This document shows, piece after piece, positions 39,767-45,352 of a stretch of DNA of 45,352 bases; the stretch's first letter is position 1, and each line of letters opens with the position of its first letter. Under the pieces are notes generated by a model that ran no database searches, had not been told where the DNA came from, and worked only from the letters and a program-made list of their open reading frames with translations. A program made the position numbers and the translations under genes. Source of the stretch: JBBAGE01 sp041655055 (GTDB lineage: Bacteria; Pseudomonadota; Alphaproteobacteria; Rhodobacterales; Rhodobacteraceae); NCBI GenBank assembly GCA_041655055.1, contig JBBAGE010000003.1, forward strand, positions 1-45,352, read 5' to 3'.

Positions 39767-40568
39767 GCGTGACCGGCGCCACCCACCAACCGGGCCGGGC
39801 CATTGCGCGGGCGGCGGTTTCGGCCTCGGCGCGGGTGGCAAACAGCCCGAAACAGGTGGCCCCCGACCCCGACATCCGCGCCAGCAACACCCCCGGCTGC
39901 GCGGCGATACCGGCCAAAACGGTGGCAATCACCGGGCAAAGGCTGATCGCGGCCTCTTGCAGATCATTGCGCCCGGCGGCCACCCATTGCGCAAATGCCT
40001 GCCCATCGGCAAAGCCGGGAATATCGGCCATCGGCGCGTGATCGCGCCGGGTCAGGCGCGCGAAAATCGCGGGGGTCGAAACACCAACACCGGGGTTGAC
40101 CAGCACTGCCGCCAGCGGCGGCAGGCCGGGCACCTGCGTCACATCTTCGCCAATGCCGCGCATCCGCTGCGCGCGCGGCACCATACAGACCGGCACATCC
40201 GCCCCCAACGCGACAGGATCGGGCCAGCGCGCCCCCGCCATTTCCGCCAGCACCCGCAAGGTTGCCGCCGCATCCGATGATCCGCCGCCGATGCCCGATG
40301 CCACGGGCAGGTTCTTTTCCAGATGCAGCGCGGCATCGACACCGGCAAAGCGCGCGGCGCGCAGCACCAGATTATCCGGCCCCGTGTCGATATCGCCCGC
40401 AAATGGCCCGGAAACAGTCAGCGCCAGCGGGCCGGGCCGCGCGGTGATCCGATCGCCCAGATCGGCAAAAACCACCAGACTATCCAGCAGATGATAGCCA
40501 TCTGCCCGCTGCCCGGTGACATGCAGGGTCAGGTTGATTTTCGCCGGGGCAAAGGCGCTAACGCTCAT
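39759..40568 (-). CDS. ispE: 4-diphosphocytidyl-2-C-methyl-D-erythritol kinase
   Basis: A 269-residue GHMP-family kinase of the non-mevalonate isoprenoid pathway, phosphorylating CDP-methylerythritol. FAPAKINLTLHVTGQRADGY and HLLDSLVVFADLGD form the substrate end, the ATP-binding glycine motif is PVASGIGGGSSDAAATLRVL, and motif 3 is LARMSGSGATCFGLF. The length is slightly short of the E. coli protein, as is usual here. It begins 11 bases inside the end of the TPR gene, so it is probably coupled to it, and converges with the polyprenyl synthase gene. Confidence 0.95.
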   Translation of the reverse strand: MSVSAFAPAKINLTLHVTGQRADGYHLLDSLVVFADLGDRITARPGPLALTVSGPFAGDIDTGPDNLVLRAARFAGVDAALHLEKNLPVASGIGGGSSDAAATLRVLAEMAGARWPDPVALGADVPVCMVPRAQRMRGIGEDVTQVPGLPPLAAVLVNPGVGVSTPAIFARLTRRDHAPMADIPGFADGQAFAQWVAAGRNDLQEAAISLCPVIATVLAGIAAQPGVLLARMSGSGATCFGLFATRAEAETAARAMARPGWWVAPVTLT

Positions 40569-42270
40569 TCACGATTTTCACCAGCGGCGGCGCGCCCTCT
40601 TCGGCCAGCACCACATCAAGCCCCACATCGAGCTTGCGGCGGATACGTTCGGCATCCGCTTCCTCGGGCTCGAAACTAAGTGCGCGGCGCCATTGAAACC
40701 GCGCTTCGCGTTCGCGCCCGACGGCCCAATAGACATCGCCCAGGTGATCGCTGAGGATCGGGTCTTCGGACATCAATTCGACGGCGCGTTCCATATGAAC
40801 GACGGCCTCGTCATAGCGGCCAAGTTTGTAATAGCCCCAGCCCAGACTGTCGGTGATATAGCCATCATCGGGGCGAAGCTGCACGGCGGTTTCGATCATC
40901 GCCAGCGCATCTTCGAGATTCACCTGCATTTCCAGCCAGGAATAGCCCAGATAATTCAGCACCTGCGGCTGATCGGGGTTCAATTCCAGCGCGGTGAAAA
41001 AATCGGCCTCGGCGGCATCCCAATTTTTCAGCCGCTCATGCGCGATGCCGCGCGCGAAATAGATCACCCAGTGATCGGGCGTGGTGTCGTCATAAAGCGT
41101 CAGGGCGCGGGTATAGGAATCGACCGCGCGATCAAACTGTTCCTGCATCCGCAGCAGATCCCCAAGCGACACATGCACCACCGCGATATCGTCGTGGCTG
41201 CGGGCCAGTTGTTCCAGAACCTCTAGCGCGGCCTCATCGCGGCCGGCGCGGCGCAGGGCCTCGGCCCGGCCCTGTTCGGCGGCATAGAAACCGGGGTCTT
41301 CGCCGGGCACAGCGCGAAAGGCCGCGATCGCCAGTTCATCCTGCCCCAGCCGTTCCAGCAAACTGGCGCTGAGCAGATGCGCATCGACCATATCGGGGCG
41401 CAACATTTCCGCGATCCGCGCATAAAGCAGGGCATAGGCATCGCCGGTTTCGCCCTCAAGCACGCTGGCGGCGGAATAGAATACTTCGGCCATACCATCG
41501 CGGACATTGCGCACCGATGCGCGGGCGATGATCCCGCCATCTACCAGATCGGCGCGCAGCGCAGCAAGGCCGGGATCGGGCTGCGGGCCGAACACGCTGT
41601 CGAATGCGACAATCGCATCATCATTGCGCTCCAACTGGCTCAGCGCCTCGGCATAGGCCATCATGCCCCGCCGTGTGGGGGGCAGGGCCGCATCGCCGGT
41701 GGCCGCGAAAATCGCAACGGCCCCTTCGAAATCGCCCACCAGCCCCAGCGCCAGCGCCTTGTGATAATTGGCCAGATGTTGCAGGCCCGGCGCCTCGGCC
41801 ACGGCATCGAACCGATCAAGCGCCTCGGACATGCGGCCCAGCCCCACCTCGGCCCAGGCGCCGATCAGGCCGTTGACCAGCGGGTTGATCCCGCGCCCTT
41901 CATCGATTGCGGCGATCACAGCGGCATAATCATCGTCGTTCAGGGTTTCTGCCAGCAGCGCCATATTGGCGATCTGGTTATCGGGCTGCGCCTGCGCCAA
42001 AAGCCGCGCAACCGGCAGCGCCCGCTGGGTCTGCCCCAGCGATATCTGGGCCGCGATCAACGATTCCATCAAGATCGGATTGCCCGCATCGCCCACCAGA
42101 GCCTGCACATAATAATGCGCGGCATCGGCGAAATCATTGTGAATACCGGCATGACGGGCCGCCAGATAGGCCCCCGCATCGGCGGTCTGGGCAGTCGCGC
42201 CGCCGCCGGGTAGCGCTATCAGCGACGCCGTGGCTATGGCCTTCAGGGTAATTCGTGGCACCGGGCGCAT
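40558..42270 (-). CDS. exported tetratricopeptide-repeat protein
   Basis: A 570-residue protein with a signal peptide (about residues 1-28, cut near ATAQ-T) and many TPR units. Clear ones are YHKALALGLVGDFEGAVAIF, AAFRAVPGEDPGFYAAEQGR, DRAVDSYTRALTLYDDTTPD, WDAAEADFFTALELNPDQPQ, then VLNYLGYSWLEMQVNLEDAL and LGWGYYKLGRYDEAVVHMER. It is likely a periplasmic or outer-membrane scaffold; the function is unknown. The ATG at 42270 directly abuts AAGG with no spacing, so the GTG nine bases on (42261) may be the real start. It precedes ispE with an 11-base overlap. Confidence 0.88.
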   Translation of the reverse strand: MRPVPRITLKAIATASLIALPGGGATAQTADAGAYLAARHAGIHNDFADAAHYYVQALVGDAGNPILMESLIAAQISLGQTQRALPVARLLAQAQPDNQIANMALLAETLNDDDYAAVIAAIDEGRGINPLVNGLIGAWAEVGLGRMSEALDRFDAVAEAPGLQHLANYHKALALGLVGDFEGAVAIFAATGDAALPPTRRGMMAYAEALSQLERNDDAIVAFDSVFGPQPDPGLAALRADLVDGGIIARASVRNVRDGMAEVFYSAASVLEGETGDAYALLYARIAEMLRPDMVDAHLLSASLLERLGQDELAIAAFRAVPGEDPGFYAAEQGRAEALRRAGRDEAALEVLEQLARSHDDIAVVHVSLGDLLRMQEQFDRAVDSYTRALTLYDDTTPDHWVIYFARGIAHERLKNWDAAEADFFTALELNPDQPQVLNYLGYSWLEMQVNLEDALAMIETAVQLRPDDGYITDSLGWGYYKLGRYDEAVVHMERAVELMSEDPILSDHLGDVYWAVGREREARFQWRRALSFEPEEADAERIRRKLDVGLDVVLAEEGAPPLVKIVNER

Positions 42271-42294
42271 CCTTGCAAGGGGTCAATGCCACGA

Positions 42295-42323
42295 AATCTA
42301 GCGAGCCCGTGGCCCAGAGGCAA
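42295..42323 (-). promoter_or_regulatory. candidate promoter of the TPR-ispE unit
   Basis: Minus strand TTGCCT (42323-42318) and TAGATT (42300-42295) with a 17-base spacer. The -35 box is the same as in the predicted rpmI promoter. It lies just downstream of a strong hairpin. Confidence 0.45.
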
Positions 42324-42326
42324 TGC

Positions 42327-42349
42327 GGGGCACCCGATTCGGGCGCCCC
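42327..42349 (-). terminator. hairpin between ETF-QO and the TPR gene
   Basis: A ten-pair stem with one G-T pair (42349-42340 with 42336-42327 on the minus strand) and a three-base loop, following the ETF-QO stop by 12 bases. No T-tract follows. It is probably the 3' end structure of the ETF-QO message. Confidence 0.5.
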
Positions 42350-42361
42350 ACCACCAGATTG

Positions 42362-44014
42362 TTACATATTGGGATAGTTCGGCCCATCCCCGCCCTGCGG
42401 CACCGTCCAGTGGATATTCTGGCTCGGGTCTTTGATATCGCAGGTCTTGCAGTGAACGCAGTTTTGAAAGTTGATCACGAAACGCGGATCGCTGCCTTCT
42501 TCGCGCACGACCTCATAGACCCCGGCGGGGCAATAGCGCTGCGCCGGTTCGTCATAAAGCGGCAGGTTGACCGCAATCGGGATCGACGGGTCTTTCAGTT
42601 GCAGGTGGCTGGGCTGGTTTTCTTCGTGGTTGGTCGAAGAAAAGGCCACGTTGGTCAGCCGGTCGAACGACAGCACCCCATCGGGTTTGGGGTAATTGAT
42701 CGGCTTGAACTTGTCGGCCCGGCCCGTCGCGGCGGCATCGGTTTTGCCATGGCTGACCGTGCCAAACAGCGAAAATCTGACCAGCGTTTGCATCCACATA
42801 TCAAACGCACCAAGCCCCATCCCGACCCACAGGCCCAGTTTCGACCAAAGCGGTTTGACGTTGCGCACGGGGCGCAGATCGCGGGCCACCGCGCCGGTGC
42901 GCAGCTCATCCTCATAGGCTTGCAATTCGTCGCCCGAACGGCCCGCTTGAATCGCGGCGAATGCCGCCTCGGCCGCGGCTTTGCCCGAATGCATGGCGTT
43001 GTGGTTGCCCTTGATGCGCGGCACGTTCACCAGCCCCACCGAACAACCCAGCAATGCGCCGCCCGGGAACACCGCGCGCGGCATCGACTGATAGCCGCCT
43101 TCGGAAATCGCGCGCGCGCCGTAAGCCACGCGCTTGCCACCGTTGAGCAGATCGGCAACCAGCGGGTGATGTTTAAAGCGCTGGAATTCCATATAGGGAT
43201 AGATATGCGGGTTGGCATAGTTCAAATGCACCACGAAACCCACATAAACCTGATTGTTTTCCGCGTGATAAATGAACGCCCCGCCCCCGGTCGCGCTGTC
43301 AAGCGGCCAGTTCATCGTATGTACCACCGTGCCTTCGCGGTGTTTGGCGGGATCGATTTCCCAGATTTCCTTCATGCCGATGCCGTATTTCTGGACATCG
43401 CGGCCTTTGGACAGATCGAATTTCTCGATCACCTCCTTGGACAGTGATCCACGCACCCCTTCGCCCAGCATGACATATTTGCCGCGCAGCTCCATCCCCG
43501 GTTCATAGGAATCGCCGATGCTGCCATCGGGGTTCTTGCCGAATTCACCGGCGACGACGCCCACGACTTCGCCGCGATCACCGTAAACCAGTTCCGATGC
43601 AGCCATGCCGGGGAAAATCTCGACCCCCAGTTCTTCGGCCTGTTCGGCCATCCAGCGGCAGACATTACCCATCGACACGATATAGTTGCCGTGATTGCTC
43701 ATCAGCGGCGGCATCGGCCAATGCGGCACCCGGATCTGGCCCGCTTCGCCCAGCATATAGAAATGGTCATGGCGCACCGGCACATTCAGCGGCGCGCCCT
43801 TTTCCTTCCAGTCGGGGATCAGCGCATCCAGCCCGATCGGGTCAAGCACCGCACCCGACAGGATATGCGCGCCCACCTCGGACCCTTTTTCCAGCACGAC
43901 GACATCGAGATCAGCATCAAGCTGTTTCAGGCGAATCGCCGCCGAAAGGCCAGCGGGGCCGGCGCCCACGATGACCACATCATATTCCATTGCTTCGCGT
44001 TCGATCTCGGCCAT
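42362..44014 (-). CDS. electron transfer flavoprotein-ubiquinone oxidoreductase
   Basis: A 550-residue membrane-bound flavo-iron-sulfur enzyme passing electrons from ETF (fatty and amino acid oxidation) to ubiquinone. EYDVVIVGAGPAGLSAAIRL is the FAD site, followed by VLEKGSEVGAHILSGAVLDP and the quinone-domain segments GGAFIYHAENNQVYVGFVVH and AFPGGALLGCSVGLVNVPR-like sequence (here RAVFPGG). The C-terminus holds the [4Fe-4S] ligands in YCPAGVYEV and NCVHCKTCDIKDPSQNIHW, ending VPQGGDGPNYPNM. GGGGGA lies before the ATG at 44014; longer in-frame sequence upstream contains the promoter. It is divergent from greA. Confidence 0.97.
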   Translation of the reverse strand: MAEIEREAMEYDVVIVGAGPAGLSAAIRLKQLDADLDVVVLEKGSEVGAHILSGAVLDPIGLDALIPDWKEKGAPLNVPVRHDHFYMLGEAGQIRVPHWPMPPLMSNHGNYIVSMGNVCRWMAEQAEELGVEIFPGMAASELVYGDRGEVVGVVAGEFGKNPDGSIGDSYEPGMELRGKYVMLGEGVRGSLSKEVIEKFDLSKGRDVQKYGIGMKEIWEIDPAKHREGTVVHTMNWPLDSATGGGAFIYHAENNQVYVGFVVHLNYANPHIYPYMEFQRFKHHPLVADLLNGGKRVAYGARAISEGGYQSMPRAVFPGGALLGCSVGLVNVPRIKGNHNAMHSGKAAAEAAFAAIQAGRSGDELQAYEDELRTGAVARDLRPVRNVKPLWSKLGLWVGMGLGAFDMWMQTLVRFSLFGTVSHGKTDAAATGRADKFKPINYPKPDGVLSFDRLTNVAFSSTNHEENQPSHLQLKDPSIPIAVNLPLYDEPAQRYCPAGVYEVVREEGSDPRFVINFQNCVHCKTCDIKDPSQNIHWTVPQGGDGPNYPNM

Positions 44015-44077
44015 GATTTCCCCCATGTGCCAGTCGCGCCGCGTTCGCGCACCGGCCGGTAATAATGTTTCGCGCCT

Positions 44078-44106
44078 GACTAGCGCAGGCGTGGCTACAA
44101 GGTCAA
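44078..44106 (-). promoter_or_regulatory. candidate ETF-QO promoter
   Basis: Minus strand TTGACC (44106-44101) with CTAGTC (44083-44078) 17 bases away. The -35 box is strong and the -10 weak. The leader would be about 58 bases. Confidence 0.4.
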
Positions 44107-44242
44107 TTGTCCTGACCACGATATGCGCGCATCTATCGGCAAAAAGCCCCGACACCGGCCAACCGGGCCGCATTACGGTGACGTTACGCTTGCAATCGGG
44201 TCAAACCTAAGGTCAGGTATGGGGAAATTCTGACAGACCGCC

Positions 44243-44267
44243 CGGCCCGCCATTGCGGGCCGTTTGT
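44243..44267 (+). terminator. terminator-like hairpin in the greA leader
   Basis: An eight-base perfect stem (CGGCCCGC at 44243-44250, GCGGGCCG at 44255-44262) with loop CATT, then TTTGT. No plus-strand gene lies upstream for more than 4 kb, so it is inside the greA leader, ending about 22 bases before the start codon. This suggests attenuation. Confidence 0.6.
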
Positions 44268-44288
44268 GCGCCGGATTCGATGAGAGAC

Positions 44289-44759
44289 ATGGAAAAAATT
44301 CTGATGACCCGCGCGGGCAGCGACATGCTGAACAGCGAACTCAAACACCTGAAAACGGTTGAACGCCCGGCTATTATCCGCGCGATTGCCGAGGCACGCG
44401 AACATGGCGATCTGTCGGAAAACGCCGAATATCATTCCGCGCGCGAAAAACAGAGCTTTGTCGAAGGCCGGATCAAGGAACTCGAAGGCGTGTTGTCGCT
44501 GGCCGATATCATCGATGTGGCCAGCCTGTCGGGCCCGATCAAATTCGGCGCCACCGTCACCATCGTGGACGAAGACACCGACGAAGAAAATACCTATCAG
44601 ATCGTCGGCGAACACGAAGCCGATATTGAACGGGGGCTTTTGAACATTAAATCCCCCCTTGCCCGCGCCCTGATCGGCAAAACCGAGGGCGACAGCGTCG
44701 AAGTGCGCACCCCCGGCGGCCAAAAGGATTATGAGGTCGTCAACGTCAAATATCTCTGA
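44289..44759 (+). CDS. greA: transcription elongation factor GreA
   Basis: A 156-residue factor that rescues backtracked RNA polymerase by stimulating transcript cleavage through its secondary channel. The N-terminal coiled coil carries LKTVERPAIIRAIAEAREHG and the tip acids in DLSENAEYHSAREKQSFVEG; the C-terminal FKBP-like domain includes FGATVTIVDEDTDEENTYQI, SPLARALIGKTEGDSVEV and the end YEVVNVKYL. I start at the ATG at 44289 because the family begins MEKI; ATGs at 44280 and 44253 are less likely. A membrane protein gene follows after 21 bases. Confidence 0.96.
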   Translation: MEKILMTRAGSDMLNSELKHLKTVERPAIIRAIAEAREHGDLSENAEYHSAREKQSFVEGRIKELEGVLSLADIIDVASLSGPIKFGATVTIVDEDTDEENTYQIVGEHEADIERGLLNIKSPLARALIGKTEGDSVEVRTPGGQKDYEVVNVKYL

Positions 44760-44780
44760 TCGGCCACCAAAGGTGCAAGG

Positions 44781-45352
44781 ATGAGCGACGAAAACAGCGG
44801 CCCCGGCCTTGATCTCGGCGTTTTTGCCCGGCCCACTGATACTGCGCCGCGTTTTGGCATCGGCGATATCGTGGCGGCGGCGTTTTCCGTGGTCTGGTTG
44901 CTGGGCGCGCTGGTGCTTTACCTGATTTTCGGGCGTGGCGACACGCCGTCAGCCGTGCTGGGCTGGGCCGGCGGGCTTGCGATCGTGATCTTGCCGGTTG
45001 TGCTGGTCTGGATCGCGGCGCGGGCCGCGCGCGCCATTGCCCAGGCCCAAGAAGACATCGCCCGCGCCCATGCCGCCATCGCTGCGCTGCGTCAGGGCCA
45101 TGTGCAGGCGCAGCAGGGCACATTCCCCACCCCCGGCCGCAGCCTTGAAAAACGGATCGAGGATATCGCCAGCGCCCAACGCCGGCTTGAGGCCGCGCTA
45201 GGCGGGCGCACCCCCGCGCCTGCCCCCGCCGCCGCTGCCGCGCCCGCGCAGCCCGCGCCCATGGCCGATGCGCCCCCGCCCCCCGGCCAGCCGCTTGCCG
45301 CCAGCGATTTCATCCGCGCGCTGAATTTCCCCGAAACCGCCGAAGATCGCGC
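44781..45352 (+). CDS. membrane protein with coiled-coil and Pro/Ala-rich linker (truncated by window end)
   Basis: At least 190 residues; no stop codon before base 45352. The start MSDENSGPGLDLGVFARPTD follows AAAGGTGCAAGG. Two membrane helices are evident near residues 33-54 (VAAAFSVVWLLGALVLYLIF) and 62-84 (GWAGGLAIVILPVVLVWIAA). A helical, probably coiled-coil region follows (ARAIAQAQEDIARAHAAIAA, LEKRIEDIASAQRRLEAAL), then an Ala/Pro-rich linker and the start of another domain (AASDFIRALNFPETAED). I do not recognise the family with certainty. It is 21 bases downstream of greA and probably cotranscribed. Confidence 0.75.
   Translation, partial: MSDENSGPGLDLGVFARPTDTAPRFGIGDIVAAAFSVVWLLGALVLYLIFGRGDTPSAVLGWAGGLAIVILPVVLVWIAARAARAIAQAQEDIARAHAAIAALRQGHVQAQQGTFPTPGRSLEKRIEDIASAQRRLEAALGGRTPAPAPAAAAAPAQPAPMADAPPPPGQPLAASDFIRALNFPETAEDR

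Overview
The window is a chromosomal segment of a GC-rich alphaproteobacterium, most likely family Rhodobacteraceae (order Rhodobacterales). This rests on gene content read directly from the sequence: an Mcl1-type malyl-CoA lyase very close to the Rhodobacter protein as I remember it, a COQ9 homologue next to rpsU, phaA-phaB, a TIGR02302/DUF4175 protein downstream of lysA, an argH-lptM-lysA order, and ETF-ubiquinone oxidoreductase divergent from greA. Coding density is very high. Many neighbours overlap by 1-4 bases (ATGA, GTGA or TGATG junctions), no stretch above 300 bases lacks a gene, and I see no rRNA, tRNA, CRISPR array, insertion sequence, integrase or clear pseudogene.

Layout. 1-5.5 kb: partial quinone oxidoreductase, COQ9, rpsU, mscL, a glutathione transferase, a Ca/Na-type antiporter and a DASS-type permease. 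5.5-11.6 kb (minus): rpmI-rplT-pheS-pheT, a small membrane protein and pyruvate kinase. 11.7-12.8 kb: an N-formylglutamate amidohydrolase-like enzyme and a DUF1244 protein. 12.9-17.7 kb: the one clearly accessory-looking block, an AraC regulator divergent from a translationally coupled run of CYP101-like P450, SDR dehydrogenase, a three-cysteine CxxHxxC ferredoxin and a putidaredoxin-like [2Fe-2S] ferredoxin, followed by an orphan periplasmic solute-binding protein. 17.8-19.6 kb (minus): a D-amino acid aminotransferase and an enolase-superfamily epimerase. 19.8-23.4 kb: malyl-CoA lyase, a secreted triple-repeat protein (minus), accA and a DUF2243 membrane protein. 23.4-26.3 kb (minus): ftsE-ftsX-plsC-PPOX, tightly coupled. 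26.4-33.8 kb: a zinc-ribbon membrane protein, then (minus) argH-lptM-DUF2834-lysA-TIGR02302, with a TlpA thioredoxin divergent from argH. 33.8-37.4 kb: tag, a divergent EAL protein, then phaA-phaB. 37.4-45.35 kb: YdcH, trmN6, DUF2007, polyprenyl diphosphate synthase, ispE, a TPR protein, ETF-QO, greA and a truncated membrane protein.

How the genes fit together. Most are housekeeping: translation (rpsU, rplT, rpmI, pheST, trmN6), transcription (greA), lysine/arginine synthesis (lysA, argH), fatty acid and phospholipid synthesis (accA, plsC), isoprenoid and quinone synthesis (ispE, polyprenyl synthase, COQ9), central carbon metabolism (pyk, mcl1) and polyhydroxybutyrate storage (phaA, phaB). 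The P450 block looks like a small oxidative catabolic module in which the P450 hydroxylates a substrate, the SDR oxidises the alcohol and the ferredoxins carry electrons. The substrate is unknown and no ferredoxin reductase is encoded in the block.

Promoter calls are by eye (-35/-10 boxes with 17-base spacing) and are weaker than the gene calls. The best regulatory signals are the terminators after rpsU, the DASS permease, the solute-binding protein, the aminotransferase and phaB; a strong intercistronic hairpin between phaA and phaB; a terminator-like hairpin in the greA leader; and inverted repeats overlapping the pyk promoter and the zinc-ribbon gene's predicted start of transcription.
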